64,000 bases of DNA. It comes from Amycolatopsis circi. GTDB taxonomy: Bacteria; Actinomycetota; Actinomycetes; Mycobacteriales; Pseudonocardiaceae. Below the pieces are notes generated by a model. The model was not told where the DNA came from. It saw only the letters and a list, made by a program, of their open reading frames with translations, and did not search any database. The stretch spans positions 21,494 through 85,493 of the forward strand of contig NZ_PQIA01000026.1 of NCBI RefSeq assembly GCF_003385235.1. Direction: 5' to 3'. The translations under genes and the position numbers were made by a program. Below are positions 41,623 to 49,835 of the stretch, one piece after another (position 1 is the stretch's first letter; the number at the start of each line of letters is the position of its first letter).

Positions 41623-43098
41623 TCACGCGAAGCTGTAATCCTCCAACGGGAACCGCGCCGCTTCCCGGTGGGCGCTGATCGTCGACGTCGGGCGCAGCAG
41701 GGTCGCCTCGCCGTGCTGGTTGAAGTAGTAGCTGTTGGCCGTCGCGCACTGGCCGAGCGCGAACACCGAGTGCCCGACCTTGTGTTTCATCCGGTCGAGG
41801 AACTCGTCGTTCGCCCGCTGGGTCACCTCGAACACGTCCGAGCCGCGGGAGCGCATCCCCTTGAACAGCCGGTCGATGTGCTTCATCTGGCACTCGATGG
41901 TCGTGAAGTACGACAGGCCGCTGTAGGAATACGGGCTGTTGAGCGAAACCAGGTTCGGGAACCCGGGCACGGTCACGCCCTCGTAGGCCTGGAACCGGTT
42001 GTCCCGCCACCATTTCCCGAGGTTCTTGCCGTCCTTCCCGATGATCTCGATCGCCGGGAAGTTCACGTCCCACAGGTTGAAGCCGGTGGCCAGCACGAGC
42101 GTGTCGATCTCGGTGCGGTTGCCGTCCGCCGTGACGATCCCGGTCTCGTCGATCCGCTCGATGCCGGTGGTTTCGAGGTGCACGTGCGGGCGGGTGAAGG
42201 CCGGGAAGTAGCCGTTGGAGAACGTCGGCCGCTTGCAGCCGAAGGAGTAGTCCGGGGTGAGCTTGCGGCGCAGCTGCGGGTCGCGGACCTGGCGATAAAG
42301 GTGTGCGCGGCACCAGCGTTCGGCGATCCGGTTGGCCCCGCGGAACTGGCGGTACTGCACGACGCCGGAGATCATCATCAGCTCCAGCACCGAACTGCCC
42401 GCCAGCCGCACCGCGCGCTGCACCAGCGGCAGCTTCGCGAACGCCTGCTGCAGCGGCTTCGGCACGGCGTAGTCCGGCTTCGGGCTGACCCAGATCGGCG
42501 TGCGCTGGTAGACGGTCAGTTCCGCGGCGACCTTGGCGATCTCCGGGATGAGCTGGACGGCCGTCGCGCCGGTGCCGATCACCGCGGCGCGTTTGCCGGC
42601 GAGGTCGTAGCTGTCGTCCCACGCGGTGGTGTGGATGACCTTGCCCGCGAACTTCTCGATGCCCTCGATGTCCGGCATCTTCGGCTGCGACAGGAATCCG
42701 GTGGCGGTGAGCAGGTACTTCGCGGTGACCGTCTCGCCGCCTTCGATGCTGACCCGCCAGCTGGAGCCGTCCCAGGTCGCGCCGGTCACCACCGTGCCGA
42801 ACCGCATCGAGGCGCGCAGGCCGTACTTGTCCGCGACGTGCTCGGCGTACTTCTTCAGCTCCGCGCCCGGCGCGAACAGCCGTGACCAGTACGGATTGGG
42901 TTCGAACGAGTACGAGTAGGTGGACGACGGGATGTCGACGGCCAGGCCCGGGTACCGGTTGACGTGCCAGGTCCCGCCGAGGTCGTCCTCGCGATCGAGA
43001 ATCAGCAGGTCTCGGTAGCCGAGGCGGCGGAGCTGGATGGCCGCCCCCATGCCGCCGAAGCCCGCGCCGACGATGACTGCGTCGTACTGCGCGTCCAT
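41623..43098 (-). CDS. FAD-dependent Baeyer-Villiger-type monooxygenase
   Basis: This 491-residue flavoprotein has an N-terminal Rossmann motif 'GAGFGGMGAA', 'GGTWHVNRYPGLAVD', the Baeyer-Villiger fingerprint 'FAGKVIHTTAWD' and a second Rossmann site 'VIGTGATAVQ'. It would oxidise a ketone or a similar hydrophobic substrate with NADPH and O2. It resembles EthA-type actinobacterial enzymes. It is divergent from a TetR gene with an operator-like dyad between them, the usual arrangement for this class. Confidence 0.92.
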   Translation of the reverse strand: MDAQYDAVIVGAGFGGMGAAIQLRRLGYRDLLILDREDDLGGTWHVNRYPGLAVDIPSSTYSYSFEPNPYWSRLFAPGAELKKYAEHVADKYGLRASMRFGTVVTGATWDGSSWRVSIEGGETVTAKYLLTATGFLSQPKMPDIEGIEKFAGKVIHTTAWDDSYDLAGKRAAVIGTGATAVQLIPEIAKVAAELTVYQRTPIWVSPKPDYAVPKPLQQAFAKLPLVQRAVRLAGSSVLELMMISGVVQYRQFRGANRIAERWCRAHLYRQVRDPQLRRKLTPDYSFGCKRPTFSNGYFPAFTRPHVHLETTGIERIDETGIVTADGNRTEIDTLVLATGFNLWDVNFPAIEIIGKDGKNLGKWWRDNRFQAYEGVTVPGFPNLVSLNSPYSYSGLSYFTTIECQMKHIDRLFKGMRSRGSDVFEVTQRANDEFLDRMKHKVGHSVFALGQCATANSYYFNQHGEATLLRPTSTISAHREAARFPLEDYSFA

Positions 43099-43118
43099 GT
43101 CCGACCTCTCGTCCGGAA

Positions 43119-43132
43119 TTACTTGTCAGTAA
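43119..43132. promoter_or_regulatory. TetR operator candidate, TTACT-N4-AGTAA
   Basis: A 14-bp dyad lies in the 80-base gap between the divergent monooxygenase and TetR genes, 20 bases from the monooxygenase start. Such sites close to the start codon are typical for TetR control of Baeyer-Villiger enzymes. Confidence 0.5.
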
Positions 43133-43178
43133 CGGAACGGTATGTCACTTCGCGGGACTTGGCAATACACTGCAGTGC

Positions 43179-43820
43179 GTGACAGCCCAGGAGAGCGCCC
43201 GCACCACCCGAGCCGAGCGCAAGAAGCAGGAACTGCGCCGCGAGATCATCGACGCGGCGTTCGACTGCTTCGCCGACCTTGGCTACCACGCCACCGGCAT
43301 CTCCGACATCGCCACGAAGCTCGGCATCGGGCACGGCACGTTCTACCGCTACTTCCAGAACAAGCGCGACATCGTCGACCACGTCATCGACGACCTGGTC
43401 GCGCGCATTGTCACGGCGCTCACCGCGGAGAACGCGCCGGACGCGGTGTCTACTTTGGACGCCTACCGCGAGCAGACCGCCCGGATCGGCGACGCGCTGG
43501 CGCAGATCTTCGGCGAGGACCCGCGCGTGCCGCGACTGCTGCTGTTCGAAGCGGCCGGTATCGACAAAGCGATGGCGGCGCGGGTGCTGGACTTCTTCGA
43601 ACTGGCCACGGAGCTGACCGCGGCGTATCTGTCGCACGGCGTGGAACTCGGCTACCTGCGCGCGGACCTCGACGTCGACAACAGCGCGCGGGCGATCAAC
43701 GGGATGATCCTGGCGTCGGCGATCGCCTCGCTGCGCAACCCGGATCCTGACGAACAACGCCGGCTGAGCGAGGCCGTGCGGCGGATGATGTACGACGGGA
43801 TCGCGGCTAGGCGAGAGTGA
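43179..43820 (+). CDS. TetR-family regulator of the monooxygenase
   Basis: A 213-residue protein with HTH 'GYHATGISDIATKLGIGHGT' and 'FYRYFQNKRDIVDHVID', then a C-terminal domain with 'LARIVTALT..APDAVSTLDAY'-like helices. It starts with GTG 43179. It is predicted to control the divergent monooxygenase through the TTACT-N4-AGTAA dyad. It overlaps the sigma factor end by 14 bases. Confidence 0.88.
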   Translation: MTAQESARTTRAERKKQELRREIIDAAFDCFADLGYHATGISDIATKLGIGHGTFYRYFQNKRDIVDHVIDDLVARIVTALTAENAPDAVSTLDAYREQTARIGDALAQIFGEDPRVPRLLLFEAAGIDKAMAARVLDFFELATELTAAYLSHGVELGYLRADLDVDNSARAINGMILASAIASLRNPDPDEQRRLSEAVRRMMYDGIAARRE

Positions 43821-44664
43821 TGCCGGTCAGCTTGTCGGGGTTGCGCACGAAGCACAGCGTCGACACGCCCTTGTTGTTCGCTCGCACGGTGACGGTGGTC
43901 GTCGCCTTGCCGTCCTGCAGGAAAACCGCGCCCGCGCTGCCGTTGATGATCGCGGGCACGATCGTCACCTCCTCCATGGTGGAGATTCCGATGAGGAACT
44001 GCGCGATCCGGTCCGGGCCGAACAGCGGCTTGCGCGCGGCCAGGACCTTGCCGCCGCCGTCGGAGTACAGGACCGCGTCCGGCGCGATCAGCGCGGCGAC
44101 CTTGTCGATCTCGCCGGACAGCACTGCGTCGGCGAGCTTCGCCAGTGCCTCGGCGTCGCGATTTCCCTGATCCGGCAAGGAATCGCCGATCGCCGAGGTC
44201 ACCGCCCGTTGCGCACGCGAGACGAGCTGCCGCGCCGCCGCGGGCGTGGTCTCCAGCACCGCGGCGACGGAGGGGTAGTCGACGTCGAGCACCTTGCGCA
44301 GGACATACGCCGCCGCCTGCTCGGGCGTCAACGTGCTCAGCACGAAGTCAAGCGCTTGGCCCAGACCGTCGCGATGCAGCATCTCCCACTCCGGCGAATC
44401 CCCCTCCACCACCGGATCCGGCAGCCAGGGACCCGGATAGTTCTCGCGCCGACGCCGCTGCGCCCGGACCGCGTTGAGGGCCAGCCGCGACACCATCACC
44501 GACAGAAACGCATGCGGGGTGCGGACCGTGTCGAGGTCCACGCGAGACCAGGTTTCCCACGCGTCCTGCACGACGTCCTCCGCGTCGTGGCGCGATCCGG
44601 TGATGTGGAAGGCGGCGGCGAGCATCGTCGACCGATGCGCGGTGAAGACGTCGCCGTGATCCAT
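43807..44664 (-). CDS. ECF41-type RNA polymerase sigma factor (SigJ-like)
   Basis: This 285-residue protein joins sigma regions 2 and 4 to a C-terminal SnoaL-like domain. The three ECF41 hallmarks are present: 'WLPDP' at 80-84 in the linker, 'DGGGK' at 202-206 and 'NPDKL' at 275-279. In this group the C-terminal domain replaces an anti-sigma factor and tunes activity. ECF41 genes usually adjoin an oxidoreductase, epimerase or carboxymuconolactone decarboxylase target; here the next gene is an NAD(P)/FAD oxidoreductase. Confidence 0.93.
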   Translation of the reverse strand: MDHGDVFTAHRSTMLAAAFHITGSRHDAEDVVQDAWETWSRVDLDTVRTPHAFLSVMVSRLALNAVRAQRRRRENYPGPWLPDPVVEGDSPEWEMLHRDGLGQALDFVLSTLTPEQAAAYVLRKVLDVDYPSVAAVLETTPAAARQLVSRAQRAVTSAIGDSLPDQGNRDAEALAKLADAVLSGEIDKVAALIAPDAVLYSDGGGKVLAARKPLFGPDRIAQFLIGISTMEEVTIVPAIINGSAGAVFLQDGKATTTVTVRANNKGVSTLCFVRNPDKLTGITLA

Positions 44665-44675
44665 GCTGGCCAAGT

Positions 44676-45713
44676 CTAGGCGCCCGCCGGCCACGAATAG
44701 CGGCCCGCGCGATCCCGCTCCTGCGTCAGCCACCGCACGGTCATCCGGCAGATCGTCTCCTTGACGAGCCCGCCAGCCCGGCCGTCGATCGCGATCGCGC
44801 GCTCGGTGTCGTCCGGGTGCAGGAACTGGACGCGTCCGCGTCCGCTGCCGAGATCCGTGCACTGGAGCACGTAGCCCATCCGAAACGCTTCCCCGGCCTG
44901 CCCTTCGCGGCGCGCGGTGATGACGTCGGCGGCGTGCGCGCCCATCGGCAACGCCGTCGCGCACGCGGCGCGGAGGTAGGCGGGCGCTTCGAGATGCACA
45001 GCGTCGCCCGCGCCGAGGATGTTCGGGTGCCCCTTAACGGTCAACTGCTCGTCCACCAGCAACCGGCCGAATTCGTCGACCGGCAAACCCGAATCGGCGG
45101 CAAGGCTTGGCACGGTGAACCCGGTGGTGTCCACGACGAGCCCCTCGATCTCGGCCGGGTCTACGCGGCCGACCTCGATCTCTACCCCTTGTTTGGCGAG
45201 AAACCGCAGGTGCGCCTGGATCGCACGACGGTCCGGAGCGGTGGAGATCAGCTTCACCGCGCGTCCGGCCTCGCGGAGCGCTCCGGCGAGTTCGACCCCG
45301 GTCAGGCCCGCGCCGACGACGGTGACCGGAGCGTCCGGTGCGTCGGCGAGGGCGGTGCGGAGCCGTTCGGTTTCGTGCTCGGAGACGATTCGGTAAGTGC
45401 CGTTCTGGGCGCTGGCCCCGGATCCGACTGCGTAGAGGAGGGTGTCGTAGGGCAGGTTTTCGCCGGAGGCTAGCTGGAGCTTGTCGTCGCCGATCTTGGT
45501 CGCGGTGTCTTGGATGACCTCGACGGCGGAGTTCAGCACGGTGCCGAGGTCGAGCCGGGCGTTTTCCCGGAGGCCGGTTGCCACGCGGTGGAGCCGGATT
45601 CGCTCTACGAAGTACGGGTTCGGCGTGACCAGCACCACCTCCTCGCCGCGTCCGGCCAGCCGGTTCGAGGCCATGACCCCGGCGTATCCCGCGCCGAGCA
45701 CTGTCGTCGTCAT
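44676..45713 (-). CDS. NAD(P)/FAD-dependent oxidoreductase (NDH-2-like)
   Basis: This 345-residue Pyr_redox_2 protein has an FAD motif 'VLGAGYAGVMASNRLAG' and an NAD motif 'VVGAGLTGVELAGALRE'. 'TVKGHPNILGAGDAVH' is the late FAD-contact motif. It is 11 bases upstream of the ECF41 sigma gene on the same strand, matching the conserved ECF41-oxidoreductase pairing, and is probably its main target. Quinone or small-molecule reduction is possible; no C-terminal membrane helix is obvious. Confidence 0.88.
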   Translation of the reverse strand: MTTTVLGAGYAGVMASNRLAGRGEEVVLVTPNPYFVERIRLHRVATGLRENARLDLGTVLNSAVEVIQDTATKIGDDKLQLASGENLPYDTLLYAVGSGASAQNGTYRIVSEHETERLRTALADAPDAPVTVVGAGLTGVELAGALREAGRAVKLISTAPDRRAIQAHLRFLAKQGVEIEVGRVDPAEIEGLVVDTTGFTVPSLAADSGLPVDEFGRLLVDEQLTVKGHPNILGAGDAVHLEAPAYLRAACATALPMGAHAADVITARREGQAGEAFRMGYVLQCTDLGSGRGRVQFLHPDDTERAIAIDGRAGGLVKETICRMTVRWLTQERDRAGRYSWPAGA

Positions 45714-45779
45714 GCTGTCCTCCTCCGCTTCGGGGTCTTTCAGTGGATGGACACCGGTCGCGGAAAATCTGTGACAGCT

Positions 45780-46241
45780 TCAGATCTGGCGAGTCAGGTA
45801 CGTGCTGTTCGGGTCGTCCCGGTACTTGCCGAACGGTGCGCACGGCGTGAAGCCCGCTCGCAGGTACAAGGCGCGAGCCGGGGCGAAGAACGCCATGCTG
45901 CCGGTCTCCAGGGAGATGCGTTCGATGCCTCGGTCTTTGGCGTCCTGGAGCAGGTGCTCCAGCAGCGTGCGAGCGATCCCTTGGCCCCGTCGGGCGGGGT
46001 CGGTGCGCATGCTTTTCAGTTCCTCGTGCCGTGGTTCCAGTGCCGCCAGGGCGGCGGTGCCGACGATGTGGTTGTCGTCCTGGACGGTCCAGAGCCGGAC
46101 GCCGGGACGCTGGAGTGCGGCCAGGTCGAGGGCATGGCGGCTCTCAGCTGGGGCGGTGGGGGCGAGATCGTCCAGGTGCGCCTGCAGGAAGGTCTGGAGT
46201 TGTGGGTCCGCGAAGTCGGCTCGGTTGATCAGCAGAGGCAT
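45780..46241 (-). CDS. GNAT N-acetyltransferase
   Basis: This 153-residue protein has the acetyl-CoA loop 'RTDPARRGQGIARTLLEHLL' and the late 'ALYLRAGFTPCAPFGKYRDD', a common actinobacterial GNAT type related to YedL/PA4866-like enzymes. ATG 46241 ('MPLLINRADF') gives the usual length. It stands alone after a terminator region. The substrate is unknown. Confidence 0.87.
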   Translation of the reverse strand: MPLLINRADFADPQLQTFLQAHLDDLAPTAPAESRHALDLAALQRPGVRLWTVQDDNHIVGTAALAALEPRHEELKSMRTDPARRGQGIARTLLEHLLQDAKDRGIERISLETGSMAFFAPARALYLRAGFTPCAPFGKYRDDPNSTYLTRQI

Positions 46242-46282
46242 GGGCTCAGATTGCCCCGCGGATGTTTCGCGGTTGTTGCCGC

Positions 46283-46318
46283 CCGATGTGGCGTCGAGCG
46301 CACCCGACGCCACATCGG
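46283..46318. terminator. Terminator hairpin after the ABC-F gene
   Basis: A perfect 14-bp stem (46283-46296 with 46305-46318) and an eight-base loop begin six bases after the ABC-F stop. It insulates the following GNAT gene. Confidence 0.8.
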
Positions 46319-46324
46319 AACGGC

Positions 46325-47899
46325 CTAAAGCGCCAACCGCGGCCAGGCAGCCGTGTCACGCAACAACTGCCGGTCATGCGTGGCCACCACCACCGCGGCC
46401 GGGGTCTCTTGCAAAGCAGCGGTCAACTCGTCGACCAGCGTCGCGGACAGGTGGTTCGTCGGCTCGTCCAGCAGGAGGACCTGCGGACGAGCCGCCAGCA
46501 CCAGCGCCAGATCCAGCCGCCGCCGGGCTCCGGTCGACAGCTCGGCGATCGGGCGGTTCCGGTCGTAGCCGCTGAGCAAGCCCAGGTCGGCCGTGCCCGG
46601 GAACCGTTGCTCGAGCAGTTCGGCGGCGGTGCGCCTTCGCGGGAGGTCGGATTCCTGGCCCAGCCAGCCGATTTGTGCCGACCTCGCGTGCGTGACCGTG
46701 CCCGACGTCGGCTCCAGTGCCCCAGCCAGAACCGCCAGCAACGTCGACTTCCCCGCCCCGTTCGGGCCGGTGACGACGAGCCGGTCCGCGCCGCCGAGGG
46801 TCAGGTCGACCGGATGGTCCAGCCGTCCCGCGACGGTCACCCCGGCGGCCCGCAGCGCCACTGTTCCTTGGTGCTGCGGCAATTCCGGCATGCCGAACCG
46901 CGCCGGTGGCGGCGGAACAGCCACCACGTGCGCGGTCAACTCCTCCTGCCGTCGATGGACGGCACGGACCAAGCCGGGCGCACGGGTCGCGCGGGCGTGC
47001 TTGCCGTGCCCCTTTTCCGGACGCCAGTTGTCGCGCAATCGGTTCTGTGCGGCGGAAAGGTCGTCCGCGAGGCGTTGCCGTTCGGCGAGTTGCTCGGCGT
47101 GCAGTGCCTCCCACCGAGCCCGTTCAGCCTGCCGGGCCTCGACGTACGCCGAATAACCGCCGCCGTAGCCGCGCGGGCGGCCGTCGCTCGACGGGTCGAG
47201 GTCCAGCACGGACGTGGCGACGTCGGCGAGCAACGCCCGGTCGTGGCTCACCAGCACCACCACTCCCGGGTACGCGCGCAACTGCGCGGTGAGATGCGCG
47301 AGGCCGGATGCGTCGAGGTGGTTGGTCGGTTCGTCCAGCAACAGCACGGAATGTCCCGCGCCGAGCAGACACGCCAGCCGGACCCGATGCCGCTGCCCGA
47401 CCGACAACGTCCCGAGCGGACGGCTGCGATCGTCGACTGCATTCAGCGCGGCCAGCGATACCTCGACCCGCCGATCGGCATCCCACGCGTCGAGGGCTTC
47501 GGCATCCGAGAGCGCGGCAGCGAAAGCGTCCTCCGCGCCGGGTTGCCCTTCGGCGAGCGCGGTCGTCGCAGCTTCCAAGCAAGCCAGCGCACTCCGTACG
47601 GCGGCCAGTTCGAGATCGATCAGGTCGCCGACGGTTTCCTGGTCTCCCAGGGGAATCTGCTGATCGGCGACCCCGATCGCACCCGCGCGGCGGACCTCGC
47701 CGTGGTCGACCGGCTGAGTCCCGGCCAGCACGCGCAACAGGGTGGTTTTGCCACGGCCGTTCTCGCCGACAATGGCGACCCGGTCACCGGCCGCCGCGAC
47801 CAGATCGACCCCGGCGAGCACCGGACGGCCGCCGAAGGTGACGTGGACGTCGGACAGCCGGACGTGCGCCGTGCGCACAAGCGAAAGCGGAGATGTCAT
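46325..47899 (-). CDS. ABC-F ribosome-protection ATPase (antibiotic-resistance type)
   Basis: This 524-residue protein has two ABC domains and no membrane part. Walker A motifs are 'GENGRGKTT' and 'GPNGAGKST', the signatures are 'LSVGQRHR' and 'LSTGARRR', and the Walker B motifs are '[12 protein letters not shown]' and '[12 protein letters not shown]'. The charged linker with '[17 protein letters not shown]' is the interdomain arm that enters the ribosome E site. ATG 47899 follows GGAGG. The leader holds a tiny ORF and a hairpin, suggesting drug-induced expression. The antibiotic class is not predictable; macrolide, lincosamide or pleuromutilin types are possible. Confidence 0.92.
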   Translation of the reverse strand: MTSPLSLVRTAHVRLSDVHVTFGGRPVLAGVDLVAAAGDRVAIVGENGRGKTTLLRVLAGTQPVDHGEVRRAGAIGVADQQIPLGDQETVGDLIDLELAAVRSALACLEAATTALAEGQPGAEDAFAAALSDAEALDAWDADRRVEVSLAALNAVDDRSRPLGTLSVGQRHRVRLACLLGAGHSVLLLDEPTNHLDASGLAHLTAQLRAYPGVVVLVSHDRALLADVATSVLDLDPSSDGRPRGYGGGYSAYVEARQAERARWEALHAEQLAERQRLADDLSAAQNRLRDNWRPEKGHGKHARATRAPGLVRAVHRRQEELTAHVVAVPPPPARFGMPELPQHQGTVALRAAGVTVAGRLDHPVDLTLGGADRLVVTGPNGAGKSTLLAVLAGALEPTSGTVTHARSAQIGWLGQESDLPRRRTAAELLEQRFPGTADLGLLSGYDRNRPIAELSTGARRRLDLALVLAARPQVLLLDEPTNHLSATLVDELTAALQETPAAVVVATHDRQLLRDTAAWPRLAL

Positions 47900-47944
47900 G
47901 AGGGAAATGCCTCCGAAGAAAGTGATGAACAGCAAGGACGAGGG

Positions 47945-47972
47945 CCGGTGCCGCGAACGCGCGCGGTACCGG
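47945..47972 (-). promoter_or_regulatory. Attenuator hairpin in the ABC-F leader
   Basis: An 11-bp stem (47945-47955 with 47962-47972, one mismatch) with a six-base loop lies 17 bases after the leader ORF stop and 46 bases before the ABC-F start. On the transcript it is followed by CCCTCGTCCTTGCTGTT, which is partly U-rich. It could be a terminator released when ribosomes stall on the leader peptide. Confidence 0.5.
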
Positions 47973-47988
47973 TGGAGGCGGAGATCCC

Positions 47989-48015
47989 TCAGAGGTAGAG
48001 CTGGTGCTGTATCAC
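47989..48015 (-). CDS. Leader peptide (8 residues) upstream of ABC-F gene
   Basis: The ORF starts with GTG and reads V/M-I-Q-H-Q-L-Y-L then TGA. It lies 90 bases before the ABC-F start on the same strand. Short leader peptides just before a hairpin are the usual sensor in ribosome-mediated attenuation of ABC-F and erm genes. The ribosome site is weak, so translation is inferred from context. Confidence 0.4.
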   Translation of the reverse strand: MIQHQLYL

Positions 48016-48058
48016 GATCGTCAGGGTAAAGATCTTCCCGGCGACGCGCATCCGAATT

Positions 48059-48335
48059 TCAGGCCGCGAGCGACGGGAGCTTCGCCGCGGTATCAGGATC
48101 GGCAGGCAAGCAGGCGACCAGCTTCCGGCCGGTGTCGTCCATAGTGGACAGCTTCACGTAATCGAAGGCAAGGACGCCCGCCCGCGGATGGTCGACGACC
48201 CGCCGGTTGCCGGTGAACGGCGCGACGTCGTGCGCGGCCCACCATTCGCTGAACTCCGGGCTGGCCTCACGCAGCGCCCGCACCAGTCCCGCCGCGCGCG
48301 AATCCTCGGCCCGGTGCGCGGCGTCGGACGCCGGG
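48059..48335 (-). pseudogene. MmyB-like XRE regulator, C-terminal remnant
   Basis: The reading 'SDAAHRAEDSRAAGLVRAL', 'SPEFSEWWAAHDV' and 'FDYVKLSTMDDTGRKLVACL' is the C-terminal ligand-binding part of MmyB-type XRE regulators. The HTH and about two thirds of the protein are missing. At about 48335 it joins directly to an MFS transporter tail on the other strand. Confidence 0.75.
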
Positions 48336-48512
48336 ATGGCCTCCGGCGTGCTCGCGACCGGACTGCAGATCGGCGGGGCGCTGGGGGTCGCGGTGATCGG
48401 CGCGGTCTACTACGCCGGGTCGCCATCGCGCGCGCTCTCCTTGGCCGTCGGCGGCATTCTGGCGCTCACCGCCGGTGCGATCGCGATTCTGCGGCTGCTG
48501 CCCCGGAATTGA
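48330..48512 (+). pseudogene. MFS (DHA2-like) transporter, C-terminal remnant
   Basis: From about 48330 the forward frame encodes 'GMASGVLATGLQIGGALGVA', the conserved loop and helix 11 region of DHA2 drug exporters, then the last helices ending 'AIAILRLLPRN'. Only about 60 residues of a normal ~480 remain. Its tail overlaps the methyltransferase end by 47 bases. Confidence 0.75.
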
Positions 48513-49143
48513 CGCGGGCTCGAACTGCCAGCACGATCGGCAGCGGATCCCCGGTTTCGGCGAACCGGTCGAGAGTCAGACCAGCGTCGATGAACCCGTT
48601 CATCAACTCGGGCAGCGGCCAGTGCGCGGCGCCGACCTTGTCGCGAATCCCCCGATCAGTCCACGAGTCTTTGGTCCAATGCCCGTCGAGATAGCCAGGG
48701 CGGAGGACCACCGCGGCCGGATCGCCGCGGTCGGCGAACCCACCGCAGAAGCACGGATGGACGCCGACGTGCACGAACACTCCGTCCGGCCGCAGCACCC
48801 TGGCCACCTCGTGCAGCACGGCGAAATACGCGGGCATGTCGGTGTGCACCAGCACCGCGACCACCGCGGCGACGCTGCGGTCCCGGATCGGCAGCCGCGC
48901 GGCGTCGGCCTGTGCGATCGGCAGCCGGGTTCGGGCGTGCCGCAGCATCCCGCCGGACAGGTCGACGCCGAGCGGAGTCCAGCCCAGCTCGCGCACCAGG
49001 TCAGCGTGCACGCCGGTGCCACAGCCGATCTCCAGGCACAAGCCGCTGCCCTCGCGGAGAAGGCCGCGCAGCGCCTCGGGACCGGCACTCAACTGCGGGA
49101 AGTCCTCTTCGTACCAATCCGCGATCTCGTCGTATGCCGCCAC
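48466..49143 (-). CDS. Class I SAM-dependent methyltransferase
   Basis: This 225-residue enzyme has 'LCLEIGCGTGVHADLVRELG' as the SAM motif I, 'VDLSGGML' as motif II and 'RVLRPDGVFVHVGVHP' as motif III (Methyltransf_11 type). The last ~17 residues ('NSGAAAAESRSHRR') lie over the opposing MFS remnant and are probably not ancestral, so the C-terminus may have been altered by the nearby deletion. The substrate is unknown. Confidence 0.88.
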   Translation of the reverse strand: MAAYDEIADWYEEDFPQLSAGPEALRGLLREGSGLCLEIGCGTGVHADLVRELGWTPLGVDLSGGMLRHARTRLPIAQADAARLPIRDRSVAAVVAVLVHTDMPAYFAVLHEVARVLRPDGVFVHVGVHPCFCGGFADRGDPAAVVLRPGYLDGHWTKDSWTDRGIRDKVGAAHWPLPELMNGFIDAGLTLDRFAETGDPLPIVLAVRARVNSGAAAAESRSHRR

Positions 49144-49183
49144 CGCTCCAGTGCACTACCGAACCGCACCTGGCCGCCACCGA

Positions 49184-49777
49184 TTACGCGTTCGGCGAAG
49201 AAACCTTGCAAGCGCAGAGAATCGTGTCGTGCAATTCCCCGCCGGGAACTTTCCGCGTGCGGTTCTCGGCGAGCGTGATCACCCATTGCTCGGGGTCCAG
49301 CCCTACGTCGTGGACGGTGATCGTCGACTCCGGCGGATGCATCTCCCCGTGGTGATGCCCGACCACCAGCAACGTCCCGCCCGGCGCGACCCACTCCGCG
49401 AGCCGCTCGAACAGCGGACCAGCGGCGTGCACGTAGTGCGTGGCGACGAGGTCGAACTGCCCCGGCGGCGTCCATTTCAGCAGGTCAGCGCAGACCCAAT
49501 CGACCGCGCTCGACCGTTCGCGCGCGTGCCGCAGCACTTCCTCCGACAGGTCGACCGCCGTCACCTGCCATCCGTTCTCAGCGAGCCAGATCGCCTCGGT
49601 GCCTTCCCCGCAGCCGGCGTCGAGCGCGCGTCCGGGCGGGAGTTTTCCGGCCTCCCCGACCAGTCGCGGATGCGGTTCGAGCTGCGCGTGCCCGGCGGCG
49701 CCAGCCCAGTGCTCGTCCCAATAGGACTGATCGAATGCATGCGGCACAACGAGTTCCTTTCCTGGTTCCCGTTCCAC
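49184..49777 (-). CDS. Class I SAM-dependent methyltransferase (thiopurine/tellurite-type fold)
   Basis: This 197-residue enzyme has motif I 'ALDAGCGEGTEAIWLAENGW', motif II 'VTAVDLSEEVL' and 'WVAPGGTLLVVGHHHGE'. 'YWDEHWAGA' at the start resembles the TehB/TPMT-like group. It is divergent from an XRE-cupin regulator with a GGCAA-N6-TTGCC dyad between them, so it is probably that regulator's target. Confidence 0.88.
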   Translation of the reverse strand: MEREPGKELVVPHAFDQSYWDEHWAGAAGHAQLEPHPRLVGEAGKLPPGRALDAGCGEGTEAIWLAENGWQVTAVDLSEEVLRHARERSSAVDWVCADLLKWTPPGQFDLVATHYVHAAGPLFERLAEWVAPGGTLLVVGHHHGEMHPPESTITVHDVGLDPEQWVITLAENRTRKVPGGELHDTILCACKVSSPNA

Positions 49778-49800
49778 CTTGCAAACCTTCCGGCACGACT

Positions 49801-49816
49801 GGCAAGCATTGTTGCC
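49801..49816. promoter_or_regulatory. Operator candidate, GGCAA-N6-TTGCC
   Basis: A 16-bp dyad lies in the 58-base gap between the divergent methyltransferase and XRE-cupin genes. It is 20 bases before the regulator start and well placed to control both. Confidence 0.5.
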
Positions 49817-49835
49817 AATCTGTCAAACTTGGAAG

